Numbered from the stretch's first letter, positions 1-8,198 are shown. The stretch: 15,844 nucleotides of DNA from CAYNTC01 sp964432925 (GCA_964432925.1 CAYSPM010000053.1:1-15844); one strand, 5' to 3'. Made by a program: numbers and translations. The notes: generated from the sequence alone by a model not told the origin.

Positions 1-6
1 TAAGTT

Positions 7-930
7 CTAAAACCTGTCGGTAGGCATCGGAACTTTATCCTGTGGGTCGCGCAGGTTTATGTACCTGGCACCGCCCATCAAAGTTCCGTTCTGCTCATAA
101 TATGTATATAGCTTAGCAAGTTTTTCTTCATCCTTTGCTTCCAGGTGGCGAGCCCAGGCTCCGATTTCAGCCCCCCAGATGATCTGGGTTTGATCTTTAG
201 CGTAAAGAACAATATGTGGTGCGGAACTGTTTTCTCGACCTTTGAAGTTGCTTACATCGATACTTTCTATTTCTCTAAGTAACGGCCTATCAGGTACAAG
301 GTCTTTATCCATTCGATCCAGTAAAATTAATACCGCTATCGCCGCAGCCAGGTCCTCCTCTTGCAGTATCTTTCCAAGCTGTAGCATTGTTGAAAGAAAA
401 ATGCCCCTAATTCTAACGACTGGCAGTTCCGGCACGTCAACATAGTCAAGCACAACAAGCTCTGCATCAATATAGAACCTTTCGAAATTTCTCGTGATAA
501 GAGCCAAAGGTTTTCGCCAGCGTGCATTAACGCCGACGCTGTCGTGGGTAATTTGCACCTGTACATCATCCAGCCAGGCAACCGATTTTAACTTCTTCGC
601 TACAAGATGCGCAGTTTGCTCGTCTAGTTTGAAGCTATCACCGCTGGCGGCGGTGAGAATCTTGGCCCTTAGTTCGGCATTGACCCATTTGGGCACATTA
701 AGCAATACCAAAGGTCCGGTTCCGTTAGGGCTGGCAGATTTGAGATATCGTTCCGAAAGGAAAAGAAACACCCCTGCTACTGCAAGGACACAGAGGAGCG
801 AGATCGCTTTGAGAACACGCGTAAGGGTGGTCCGATCCGTCTGCTTCGACTGTTTTTTCCCTTCCGAGTCATCGAAGCCAAAATAGGTTTTCTGCTTTTT
901 GCGTTTTATTGCTCTTTTTCGTACGGCCAT
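7..930 (-). CDS. ftsQ: FtsQ-type cell division protein
   Basis: Single-pass inner-membrane divisome protein, expected to link early and late division proteins. Seen: 307 aa with a very basic cytoplasmic N-terminus (many K/R in residues 1-15), one hydrophobic segment at about 41-58, then an extracytoplasmic part that opens with a POTRA-like region (about 70-140, with SVAWLDDVQVQ typical of the end of that fold) and ends with an FtsQ-like strand YINLRDPQDKV. Sequence similarity is modest, as is usual for FtsQ, so the call leans on architecture and on its place directly downstream of ddl in a murC-murB-ddl order, where ftsQ normally sits. The 165 bases between ddl and this start hold no gene I can see. 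No strong ribosome binding site precedes the ATG. The next genes of such a cluster (ftsA, ftsZ) would lie beyond the window edge. Confidence 0.82.
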   Translation of the reverse strand: MAVRKRAIKRKKQKTYFGFDDSEGKKQSKQTDRTTLTRVLKAISLLCVLAVAGVFLFLSERYLKSASPNGTGPLVLLNVPKWVNAELRAKILTAASGDSFKLDEQTAHLVAKKLKSVAWLDDVQVQITHDSVGVNARWRKPLALITRNFERFYIDAELVVLDYVDVPELPVVRIRGIFLSTMLQLGKILQEEDLAAAIAVLILLDRMDKDLVPDRPLLREIESIDVSNFKGRENSSAPHIVLYAKDQTQIIWGAEIGAWARHLEAKDEEKLAKLYTYYEQNGTLMGGARYINLRDPQDKVPMPTDRF

Positions 931-1095
931 AAAAACTTTCGGATCCGCATACGAGATGGGTCAATCCCTTAGCTTGAATGCCACCGACTATAATGTTTCG
1001 TCGACTGCTTGCCGGTTCGCACACTTATAAGCCTCCTGCTTATTCGATGAACCAAAAACAAATCCAAAGTCCAACACCCACGATTCAAAAAACAG

Positions 1096-2130
1096 CTATT
1101 TAGCTGAGCTTAGCCTGGGCTTTCTATTGTCAGAACTAGCCTTGTGCTTCGTGCTTTGTATGCTGAATTTGTCTTTAGTTGGTGCGTTTGGCACATGTGC
1201 GCCTCTATGCTCAATTGCCAGCTCGATGATTCTCACACACAATTCGCTCATAAACAGCCCCGCCTTTGCCGCTGCCTTGGGAAGAAGTGAGTGAGTAGTG
1301 AAGCCTGGAATCGTATTGACTTCCAGAGCGTATGGCAGTCCGTCGTTACCCAATATGAAATCAACTCTCGCAAAATCCCGGCAGCCGAGTACATCAAAGC
1401 AATCGGTCGCTGCCTGACTTATTTTTGCCGTTAGTGACGCATCCTTAATGGTATCAAATAAATACTCTGTTTTGTGATTGGCGTATTTTGCCTGGTAATC
1501 GTAAAAGCCGGTCTTGCTCTTGATTTCAATTATTGGCAGGGCTTGTCTTTCAAGTATTCCAACCGTTATCTCTCTTCCCGGAATGAACTCTTCTATTATG
1601 CAGTCGCCAAACTCATAGTAGGTCTTTTGGGCGGCGGCAATAACATCTTGTGGACTACTTACGATGCTCACGCCGACACTGCTGCCCTGTCTTTGTGGCT
1701 TCACTACGAATTTCCGCCCAAGTTCTCGCAGTCGCTGCTCAAGCTTGTTTGTATCGGCCTGACCATTAAACTCCACTGCTGTCGGCACATTAACGCCGAC
1801 ATCAGCAAATAGCCTCTTACTTGCCATCTTGTCAAATGCCAACTTGCTCGCCACGGACCCGCTACCTGTGTAGATTAGGTCCTGGTCTTCGAGTATCTGT
1901 TGGAGCTGTCCGTCCTCGCCGAATTCGCCGTGCATCGCAATAAAGAACACATCAATGTCAGTGTTCTGAAGTATATCTACATCATCCTGGGCGATATCAG
2001 CGGTCACAACATTTAGCCCGGCTTGCCCTAACGCTTCAGCGACACAATTCCCGCTCTGGATACTGATTTCGCGTTCGGCGCCTATACCACCCATAAGAAC
2101 GACCACCTTCAATGTGCCACATTCTATCAC
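1096..2130 (-). CDS. ddl: D-alanine--D-alanine ligase
   Basis: ATP-grasp ligase that joins two D-alanines in the cytoplasm for the peptidoglycan pentapeptide. Seen, in order: GGIGAEREIS near the N-terminus, HGEFGEDGQLQ, the ATP-binding KPQRQGSSVGVS, EEFIPGREITVG, the active-site loop FYDYQAKY (Tyr in the position associated with D-Ala rather than D-lactate as acceptor) and the metal and substrate end RVDFILGNDGLPYALEVNT followed by PGFT. Length 344 aa is slightly over the family norm because of a polar C-terminal tail of about 35 residues that looks unstructured. The start is GTG at 2130, with GGGAG about ten bases upstream. It lies between murB (54 bases away) and ftsQ and is probably co-transcribed with them. 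Confidence 0.95.
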   Translation of the reverse strand: MIECGTLKVVVLMGGIGAEREISIQSGNCVAEALGQAGLNVVTADIAQDDVDILQNTDIDVFFIAMHGEFGEDGQLQQILEDQDLIYTGSGSVASKLAFDKMASKRLFADVGVNVPTAVEFNGQADTNKLEQRLRELGRKFVVKPQRQGSSVGVSIVSSPQDVIAAAQKTYYEFGDCIIEEFIPGREITVGILERQALPIIEIKSKTGFYDYQAKYANHKTEYLFDTIKDASLTAKISQAATDCFDVLGCRDFARVDFILGNDGLPYALEVNTIPGFTTHSLLPKAAAKAGLFMSELCVRIIELAIEHRGAHVPNAPTKDKFSIQSTKHKASSDNRKPRLSSAK

Positions 2131-2184
2131 CAGCTCAATACTCCCTTATTCTTTGCTGTTTAGTGTGAGGAGCGAAAGATAAGT

Positions 2185-3066
2185 CTACTTCCATATTTCA
2201 ATTTCGGGTTCAAGCTCAATATCGAATTGCTCTTTTACTCTTTGCTTAACGACATCCATAAGTCGAATCACGTCACGACTTTTGCAGCCCTTCTCCGCTA
2301 TGATGAAGTTTGCATGCTTCTCACTTACAACGGCTCCGCCAACTTGCAGGCCCTTTAGGCCGGCTCTATCAATCAAGGCACCGGCTGAAACTCCTCTCGG
2401 ATTCTTGAATACACATCCGCAGTTTCTCGTGTTCAATGGCTGATTATTCTTCCTGTTGATCCACGCCTCCTTAACCGTTCGCATGATATGTTCGGGATCG
2501 GCACTGGCCAATTGCAGACGAGCGCCTAAAATGAATTTCGCGGTAATGTTTGAGCCACGATAGTCGAAAATTAGTTCCGGCTTTTTCTTTTCAAACACGT
2601 TGCCGTGGTTGTCCATAAGTGTGACAGATTCCACAACAGTACCGATATCTCCAAAATTACCGCCAGCATTCATCCTAACCGCGCCGCCGATCGAGCCGGG
2701 TATGCCGGTTAGGGCTTCGATGCCCGAGAGACCCTTTTGCACACATTCTAAAACCAGCTTGCTCAGTTCAACACCTGCGCCGACGATGATCTGTTCATCT
2801 TCGAAATGCGTATGTGCGAACTCGTCCGCTTCGAGCTTTACTACCGCGGCATGCAAGCCTTCGTCACTGACCAACAGATTTGAGCCAAAGCCCATGACGT
2901 AGATATGAATCTTGTTTTCCCTGCATCGTCGGACCACTTCTTCGAGCTGCTTTACAGTTCCTGGCCTTATGAAATAGTCCGCAGGTCCTCCCAGGCCGTA
3001 CCACGTGTGCATAGCCAGCGGATGGTCGGTCTCAACTATTGTTTCTAAGCCGCCGAATATACTCAT
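2185..3066 (-). CDS. murB: UDP-N-acetylenolpyruvoylglucosamine reductase
   Basis: FAD-dependent reductase making UDP-N-acetylmuramate from the enolpyruvyl intermediate, using NADPH, in the cytoplasm. Seen: the FAD-binding PCMH-type fold with TWYGLGGPADYF, GFGSNLLVSD, and the flavin-binding IPGSIGGAVRMNAGG, then the C-terminal MurB domain with GCVFKNP and the C-terminal acidic ELEPEIEIWK. The proton donor is usually Ser in GSVFKNP; here it is Cys, a variant known in some MurB proteins. I place the start at the ATG at 3066 (MSIFGG), with GGAAAG just upstream, rather than nine codons earlier. This gives 293 aa and an overlap of about 35 bases with the end of murC, consistent with translational coupling. 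Confidence 0.93.
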   Translation of the reverse strand: MSIFGGLETIVETDHPLAMHTWYGLGGPADYFIRPGTVKQLEEVVRRCRENKIHIYVMGFGSNLLVSDEGLHAAVVKLEADEFAHTHFEDEQIIVGAGVELSKLVLECVQKGLSGIEALTGIPGSIGGAVRMNAGGNFGDIGTVVESVTLMDNHGNVFEKKKPELIFDYRGSNITAKFILGARLQLASADPEHIMRTVKEAWINRKNNQPLNTRNCGCVFKNPRGVSAGALIDRAGLKGLQVGGAVVSEKHANFIIAEKGCKSRDVIRLMDVVKQRVKEQFDIELEPEIEIWK

Positions 3067-4591
3067 CTGCCACTTTCCATACGTCGCCTGCACCCATGGT
3101 CACAACAAGATCACCGGCAGCGACGTTGTTCAGTAAATAATCACAAATGGCCCCGAAGCTATCTATAAACAGCGCCTCTGAGCCATTAACTCGTACCTTT
3201 TCAACCAACATCTGCGAGTTGACCTGCGTTTTGCTTAGCTGCGAGTCTCGAACGAAATAAATATCCGGTACTATCGTTACATCGGCAAGCTTAAAGCTTT
3301 CTGCAAAATCATCAAGCAAAAATCTTGTTCTGCTGTATTGATGTGGCTGAAAGACACACCAGATTCTCCTCGGCTGGTATCTTTCGCGTATCGCCGCAAG
3401 TGACGCTTTGATTTCTGTTGGATGATGAGCGTAATCGTCGAGAACTGTGATTGTCGTATTGCGTGTTGCGTATTGTGTATTGCGTATACTATCTGCGGGC
3501 TGCACCCCGCACGAGGCATCACATACCACGAATTGGCCTTTCCACATCAGTCGGCGGTCGATTCCGGTAAAGGCTGGAAGCAATTGAAGTGCTCGCTGCG
3601 CAGGTACTCCGACATTAACAGCCAGCGCAACTACTGCCAGTGAATTGAGTATATTATGCCTGCCAGGTATAGAGATTCTTGTTGATCCTAAGCATTTGTC
3701 ATTGTAGTAAACATCAAAAGCATATAGCCCGTTGCTCGAGCGAATGTTGCGAGCGTGGAAATTACACCTGCGGCTAAAGCCGAACGTTTCGCACGGCGCC
3801 AGCCAATCATAGCCGCGTAAGCGACAATTTGCGATAGCTTGCGCCACGTTGGCATCCTGGCCATTTATTATAATCACACCGTCCGGCGGGATACGAAGGA
3901 TGAACTGGCCAAAAGCATCTATGATCTCTTGTTCGTCTTTGTAGTAGTCAAGGTGATCCTGTTCGATATTGAGTATGCAGGCAATTTTGGGTTTCAGGCT
4001 CAAGAAGCTTCTGTCGTATTCGCAGGCCTCAGCAATGAAATATCTGCTCTCGCCGGTGCCACAGGAACTCCCCAGTTGAGTCACTTCAGCCCCAACGATG
4101 AAGTTTACGTCGATACCAGCCTGCTTCAGTAAAAAGCTGAGCCAGCCGCTAGTAGTGCTCTTACCGTGTGTGCCGCTTATTGCTATGCCATTGTAGTAGT
4201 TCATCAATCGTCCCAGCATTTGGGCATATTTGAAAACCTTGAGCTTTTCCTGACGGGCAAGCTGCAGTTCGGGGTTATCGTCTTTTATCGCTGCCGAGAT
4301 AACGACGGCATCGGCTTCCGGGCTAAGATTGTCATGGCTGTGACCGATTCTTATGTCGGCTCCGAGTTGACGGAGCATTGACGTGACCGAACTTTCTGTT
4401 TGGTCTGAACCGGTTACAACTGCTCTGTTTTTCACAAGTATCTGTGCTAATCCACTCATGCCAATGCCGCCTGCGCCGATGAAGTGGAATCTTTTGCCCG
4501 ACATATCCAGTCTGCCAAGCGCTTCGACCACGTCATATCTATGAGCAGCCTTTATCTTGCGTCGGTAGGTCAGAACATTCCGTTGATTCAT
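3032..4591 (-). CDS. murC: UDP-N-acetylmuramate--L-alanine ligase
   Basis: Cytoplasmic Mur ligase that adds L-Ala to UDP-MurNAc using ATP. Seen: N-terminal nucleotide-sugar binding FIGAGGIGMSGLAQI, the P-loop GTHGKSTTSG (GTHGKTTT in most members), NIEQDHLDYY, the family signature GRHNILNSLA, GIDRR, DDYAHHPTEI and FQPHQYSRTR. The start is ATG at 4591 because AAAGGA lies just upstream. The frame stays open to a TTG at 4657, but that codon is part of a TTGACA box, so the extension is unlikely to be translated. This gives 519 aa, longer than usual. The surplus is an insertion of about 20-25 residues between GIDRR and DDYAHHPTE, encoded by repetitive DNA (see findings). First gene of the murC-murB-ddl-ftsQ run. 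Confidence 0.95.
   Translation of the reverse strand: MNQRNVLTYRRKIKAAHRYDVVEALGRLDMSGKRFHFIGAGGIGMSGLAQILVKNRAVVTGSDQTESSVTSMLRQLGADIRIGHSHDNLSPEADAVVISAAIKDDNPELQLARQEKLKVFKYAQMLGRLMNYYNGIAISGTHGKSTTSGWLSFLLKQAGIDVNFIVGAEVTQLGSSCGTGESRYFIAEACEYDRSFLSLKPKIACILNIEQDHLDYYKDEQEIIDAFGQFILRIPPDGVIIINGQDANVAQAIANCRLRGYDWLAPCETFGFSRRCNFHARNIRSSNGLYAFDVYYNDKCLGSTRISIPGRHNILNSLAVVALAVNVGVPAQRALQLLPAFTGIDRRLMWKGQFVVCDASCGVQPADSIRNTQYATRNTTITVLDDYAHHPTEIKASLAAIRERYQPRRIWCVFQPHQYSRTRFLLDDFAESFKLADVTIVPDIYFVRDSQLSKTQVNSQMLVEKVRVNGSEALFIDSFGAICDYLLNNVAAGDLVVTMGAGDVWKVADEYIRRLRNNS
3445..3510. repeat. Low-complexity repeat plus hairpin inside murC
   Basis: On the plus strand, units of the form ATTGCGT/GTTGCGT/ATTGTGT follow one another from about 3458 to 3486, and a GCGGG-loop-CCCGC hairpin follows at 3494-3510. 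Read as murC they encode the odd peptide SIRNTQYATRNT and the residues before it. The tract lies where other MurC proteins have only a short loop, so I read it as an in-frame repeat insertion. Confidence 0.6.
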
Positions 4592-4651
4592 TGCATCCTT
4601 TCTGAGAATGCATATCCGTAACATATGCCCAGTAAGTTTAGCATAGATGTT

Positions 4652-4657
4652 TGTCAA
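4652..4657 (-). promoter_or_regulatory. Possible -35 element for murC
   Basis: A perfect TTGACA on the minus strand lies about 60 bases upstream of the murC start and directly downstream of the terminator hairpin. No good -10 is seen at 17 bases (the hexamer there reads TACTGG), so the promoter is only tentative. The location is sensible, because the terminator would isolate murC from upstream transcription. Confidence 0.3.
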
Positions 4658-4664
4658 GAGGAAT

Positions 4665-4697
4665 AAAAAAAGGCCGTAAGCTTAACGCTTATGGCCT
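4665..4697 (-). terminator. Rho-independent terminator upstream of murC
   Basis: Stem arms AGGCCGTAAGC (4671-4681) and GCTTATGGCCT (4687-4697) pair over 11 positions with one G-T wobble around a 5-base loop. On the minus strand the hairpin is followed by seven Ts. It would stop transcripts arriving from the ispA side before they enter murC. Confidence 0.85.
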
Positions 4698-4714
4698 CTT
4701 GTTTACTCAATATA

Positions 4715-4923
4715 TTAGTATTTTCTGATTGTATGAGCTTTAAGAAGCTCCGTCAACTCATAGGCGGCGGACGAATTTGAATCGGTGAGTGAAATTTCTT
4801 CAGACAACTCTTGTACTTGTTTGGTTGGCTACTAAACATACCTCTGCATCCAACTTTATCCCAATTGTTGAATGCAACGAGCACCAACCACATTATCTCA
4901 GCGACGAACTTCCTTGTCTTCAT
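4715..4923 (-). other. Doubtful small ORF, possibly frameshifted
   Basis: An ATG at 4923, preceded by a run of five Gs at SD distance, opens a 56-codon frame (MKTRKFVAEIMWLVLVAF...) ending at 4753. The C-terminal part of that frame reads poorly. A different frame over 4715 to about 4815 reads as a plausible protein end (ELSEEISLTD ... YELTELLKAHTIRKY) and stops just before the terminator at 4665-4697. One indel would join the two into a protein of about 65-70 aa. I do not recognise it. It may be a decayed small gene or chance. Confidence 0.25.
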
Positions 4924-5206
4924 AGTTCAACCCCCACACCCCATTATTATGTATCGGCATTTGGCTGATCTTTTTCTTAATCAAATCTCAAACCGCTAAA
5001 TATGCTCCAAGACTGCAGGCGCGGGCATCACCTACGGCTCATGTGGAGGTGCAATGCCCTCTTATAGATAGCTAAAAACCACGTTACCAGTACTGATATG
5101 GGTTTTTATGGTATGGGTGTAAATATAATGTTATCGATGCCGATCTACAGGACTAACTGCAGTATGTCAAGCTGGCGGATTACGGCCCCATTAGTGTCAA
5201 ATTAAT
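4924..5206. other. Intergenic stretch with one imperfect hairpin
   Basis: Nothing convincingly coding is seen between the ispA stop and the small ORF. An imperfect hairpin spans 5023-5059 (GGGCAT-CACCT pairing with AGGTG-CA-ATGCCC, two-base bulge) but has no T-run on either strand, so it is not an obvious terminator. Its role is unknown. Confidence 0.4.
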
Positions 5207-5773
5207 CTACCTTGTTCTTTTCACGAGGGCTATTGCCAATTGCCGAAGTGGTTCAGCCTCCTTGCCGAACGGCTCCAGCGTCTTGACTGCCTCACGAGCG
5301 AGTTTCTCTGCTATCTGCTTTGACTTGCCCATCCCGATGAGTGCAGGATACGTAGCCTTGCCAGCCTTAGAGTCTTTGCCGGCAGTCTTTCCAAGCTGCT
5401 CACTTGAGGCACTTACGTCAAGAATGTCATCAGCAATCTGAAAACCCAAGCCGATTTTAAGGCCATACTCACGCAGGCACATAAGTTGTCTGTCATTTGC
5501 GCCACCACAGATTGCTCCCATCGCCGCGGCGCACTGGAATATCTTGGCAGTTTTTTGGGTGTGGATTCCCTCGAGTGCCTCGATACTGGGGCTGGTCCCT
5601 TCAGCATTTATATCAGCTATCTGACCGGCGATCATACCGGCGGGCCCAGAACAAGGCCGAACAGATAGTGGGTAAGCTGGAGAGCATGAAATTAAAGAAA
5701 GCGGCGGGGATTTGCCCTGAAGGTCAGGCATCTGAATATCCCCAATCCTATCGGTTCCTCTTTTTGCTAAAAT
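5207..5773 (-). pseudogene. C-terminal fragment of split ispA-type prenyl synthase
   Basis: This is the back half of a short-chain (farnesyl or geranylgeranyl) diphosphate synthase. Seen: CSGPAGMIAGQIADINAEG, the helix with GIHTQKTAKIFQCAA, and the second aspartate-rich motif FQIADDILDVSAS, then GKTAGKDSKAGKATYPAL and the ending LRQLAIALVKRTR. The first aspartate-rich motif and the whole N-terminal part are missing here; they lie at 8226-8642, beyond the inserted cassette. The reading frame is intact back to the junction at about 5773 and its first residues (ILAKRG) fit directly onto AFEIL of the other fragment, so the two were one gene of roughly 320 codons. An internal ATG at 5731 could initiate a fragment, but it would lack a complete active site. 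Confidence 0.85.
5761..5773. repeat. Left direct repeat at the cassette junction
   Basis: TTTTTGCTAAAAT here corresponds to TTTTTGGTTAAAAT at 8233-8246, the other end of the insertion in the split ispA-type gene. The copies differ by one base and one indel. The last seven bases (CTAAAAT) are also the first arm of a perfect 7-bp hairpin with ATTTTAG at 5779-5785 (loop TCAAC). It could be a target duplication or a recombination site; the sequence alone does not decide. Confidence 0.55.
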
Positions 5774-5787
5774 TCAACATTTTAGGA

Positions 5788-5816
5788 TTGTCATTAGACA
5801 CTCATTCTGCTAAAAA
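5788..5816 (+). promoter_or_regulatory. Candidate promoter for the cassette operon
   Basis: TTGTCA at 5788-5793 and TAAAAA at 5811-5816 are separated by 17 bases, five and four matches respectively to the sigma70 hexamers. It lies just inside the left end of the cassette and would give a leader of roughly 200 bases before the SD-supported start at 6031. Weak evidence on its own. Confidence 0.3.
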
Positions 5817-6030
5817 AAGTATGTTCATCTGTCAAAATACTGTAGCCTGGACTATCTATTTAAATCAGACTTGAGCAGTTAAGAGCAAAGTGATGTATGA
5901 TGAGGTCGAACGGCTGCAGAAATAAACATATATACAGAATTTTTTTATGACATCGAGGATTAAAAAAGCTGTTGCAAAGAGCAAGCTTTTTGTAAGCGAG
6001 GAGCTTGAGAACTACGATAAAGGACGTGCC

Positions 6031-7131
6031 ATGCAGAACAACGAGTTGTTTCAATACCTATCCAACACCGAAAAACAAATCCACTCTGTGTTGAAATCTA
6101 GCCACGTGAGAGCCTACTTAAAGCCTGAAGATATATTGGAGAGCGTCTTCAGTTACATAGACAGGCCAGCTAAGCGCCTAAGACCCTCAGTTCTACTAAT
6201 GGCAGCCGGTGCGCTTGGCGGACCAGATCGAGAGGAGCTCGCCCTCCCTGCAGCTGCTGGTGTTGAACTTTTTCACACTTGGACTTTGGTTCATGACGAC
6301 CTAATTGATAACGATACGCTACGCCGTGGGGGTCCAACTGTACACGAAGCTATGTGTACCGCTGCGCAAAACAAACAGAGCATCACGACTAATCTTGCGA
6401 CTGAATATGGACGGGACGTTGCAATTCTTACTGGGGACATGCAACACGGCTGGGCCATAACGTCTTTTGTCGACTGTGCATTAGAGTCCGGAATTAATTC
6501 TACGTTGATCTTGAAACTGATTAAACATTTACAATCTTATGTTCTTGGGAACCTAATTTTTGGCGAAGTGCTCGACGTCCGTTATGGAATGCAGGATCTC
6601 ACAGAGCTCAAAGATATTGACGAGAACAAGATAGTAGAGATGCTCTGGCTCAAGACAGGCGTTTTGTACAAATTCGCAGGGATGGCCGGAGCACTGATAG
6701 GAAAGGACACCTGCAACTTTGAGGATGATGAGGTCCAAGCTATCACACAATTTGCAAGTAAATGCGGCACAGCTTTTCAGCTTCAGGACGACATCCTAGG
6801 TATCCTGGGTGATGAAGCTTCTCTCGGCAAGCCTATTGGGTCAGACATCAGAGAGGGTAAGAAAACAGTAATCGTGTATGAGTCTCTAAAAAACGCCAAT
6901 GAATCGCAAAGGAAAATGATACTGTCCATTTTAGGTAACCGCTTAGCTACTACTGACCAAGTTCAGGCAGTTAGCGAGCTTTTCTATGAACTCAACGGGA
7001 TAGGCAGGACCAGAGATCTTGCGGCAAAATACATTTCGGATGCTATCCCTTACTTGAACGAAATATCGGACTCCCGGTACAAGCGTCTTCTATTACTTTG
7101 GGCAAATTATATGTTAGACAGGAAATTCTGA
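6031..7131 (+). CDS. Isoprenyl diphosphate synthase, GGPPS type I-like
   Basis: Class I trans-prenyltransferase that condenses isopentenyl diphosphate with an allylic diphosphate. Seen: the RPAKRLRPSVLL region (about 46-57), the first aspartate-rich motif VHDDLIDNDTLRRGGPTVHE (D89, D90, D93, then RRG), AILTGDMQHGWA, and the second motif FQLQDDILGILGDE followed by GKPIGSDIREGKKT, in the style of type I geranylgeranyl or longer-chain synthases rather than the FQIADDILD style of the host gene it interrupts. Catalytic residues look complete, so it is probably active; product length cannot be read from the sequence. I place the start at 6031 because AAAGGA stands seven bases upstream; the frame is open to an ATG at 5947 with no SD, which would add 28 residues. 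It is followed after 18 bases by the DUF4062 gene, implying one transcript. Confidence 0.88.
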   Translation: MQNNELFQYLSNTEKQIHSVLKSSHVRAYLKPEDILESVFSYIDRPAKRLRPSVLLMAAGALGGPDREELALPAAAGVELFHTWTLVHDDLIDNDTLRRGGPTVHEAMCTAAQNKQSITTNLATEYGRDVAILTGDMQHGWAITSFVDCALESGINSTLILKLIKHLQSYVLGNLIFGEVLDVRYGMQDLTELKDIDENKIVEMLWLKTGVLYKFAGMAGALIGKDTCNFEDDEVQAITQFASKCGTAFQLQDDILGILGDEASLGKPIGSDIREGKKTVIVYESLKNANESQRKMILSILGNRLATTDQVQAVSELFYELNGIGRTRDLAAKYISDAIPYLNEISDSRYKRLLLLWANYMLDRKF

Positions 7132-7149
7132 CTCATTTGTACTATTGAC

Positions 7150-8190
7150 ATGGCACTTGTTAGACAAATAAGTGTGTTCATAAGCTCAGACCAAACCGAG
7201 CTTGAGTATGACCGTCAGATTGCGGAGCAGTCATTGAAGGACATGAATGTCAATCCCGTCCTCTTCGAGGTTTTCTCTGCTATGAGTTATTCTCCGAATG
7301 AAGGCTGCCGAGAAGAGGTTAGAGATTGTGACATTTTCCTACTGCTACTTTGGAAATCGCTCAGCGACTCGGTTCTGGAAGAATATTATGAGGCGGTTAA
7401 GCGAAGCAAGCCCATCCTTATATTCGTTAAGTCCTTGATCCGGAATGAAAAACGCAAAGACGGCCTTGAGACTTTTTTGAAAGAACTGGAATCTCCTACA
7501 GGTCCGCAGAAGCATTCTATGCTGCGTCTGACTTACAAGCCATATAGAAAAGTCAACGAACTTAGAGCAGTGGTTCGGGAGAGTGTTGCTGCGGAAATGG
7601 CCAAGTTTTATAGAAGGCCGATCTATACAATGGCGCGAAATGAGATGTATGAAATGGGTATATCAATAATCCGATACGCCCAGAGACGCTTATATCTTTT
7701 CCAACGGACTCCTTCTTTACTCCTCGGTGCCCGTCCTTACATAGTGGACGATTCGAAGAAATATGCTTATGAAAAGGAGTTTGCAGAAGTGCTCAACTTA
7801 TGGATCGACGCCAATTACAAACTTGCAGACAAGGAGTTCCTATACCTCTTCTCGGCTGAAGCCACCAAGAAAGAGATTGAGGAGGAACAGTTGGCGAAAG
7901 ATACCAAACGTCTTTCATATATCAAGGAAAATGTACAACGACTCAAAGAAATAGAAGTAGGTAGCGGTCGTCGGTTCAGAATCAGAACTCTGGATGTTCC
8001 AATATCAGGACCTCTCATCGTCGGGGACAACCGCTACGCTATATGGGTTTTGGGAGAGGACCAAGCAGTATCAATGTCGCAAGATAACAAGGGAATAAGT
8101 GATATTTTAGTCATGATCCTGAATAGCTACAGTCAAAAACACCTAAGTGACGAGGAAATGCTTTCGGCGCTAGGACTGCGATATCCTTGA
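7150..8190 (+). CDS. DUF4062 domain protein with unusual C-terminal domain
   Basis: 346 aa. The N-terminal 100 residues carry the DUF4062 pattern: a strand and loop SVFISSDQTELEYDR, an acidic EEVRDCDIFLLLLW strand, and EEYYEAVKRSKPILIFVK. DUF4062 is a Rossmann-like domain related to TIR/SLOG-type modules and is common at the N-terminus of bacterial conflict and NLR-like proteins. The C-terminal 190 residues are not a family I can name. The order of strands (RRLYLFQRTPSLLLG, EFLYLFSAEATKKEI, then SGPLIVGDNRYAIWVLGED at 286-304) recalls a phospholipase D-like fold, but the HxK catalytic motif is absent. No SD is seen before the ATG, which lies 18 bases after the prenyl synthase stop, so translation may be coupled. 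Function unknown; a signalling, sensor or defence role is inferred from the domain alone. Confidence 0.75.
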   Translation: MALVRQISVFISSDQTELEYDRQIAEQSLKDMNVNPVLFEVFSAMSYSPNEGCREEVRDCDIFLLLLWKSLSDSVLEEYYEAVKRSKPILIFVKSLIRNEKRKDGLETFLKELESPTGPQKHSMLRLTYKPYRKVNELRAVVRESVAAEMAKFYRRPIYTMARNEMYEMGISIIRYAQRRLYLFQRTPSLLLGARPYIVDDSKKYAYEKEFAEVLNLWIDANYKLADKEFLYLFSAEATKKEIEEEQLAKDTKRLSYIKENVQRLKEIEVGSGRRFRIRTLDVPISGPLIVGDNRYAIWVLGEDQAVSMSQDNKGISDILVMILNSYSQKHLSDEEMLSALGLRYP

Positions 8191-8198
8191 GGTTAATA

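Noticed and set aside
1130..1180. Repeat motif (AAAGCACGAAGCACAA) in the tail of ddl
   Set aside because: It resembles dispersed low-complexity repeats, but the copy is short and single in the window, too little to annotate separately.
4811..4999. Plus-strand 62-codon ORF upstream of murC
   Set aside because: No SD, unusual composition, and it lies antisense to the better (though still weak) minus-strand small ORF. I see no family resemblance.
5860..6054. Minus-strand ORF at the left end of the cassette as a recombinase or toxin
   Set aside because: No recognisable motif; it is antisense to the start of the prenyl synthase gene and looks like a shadow frame.
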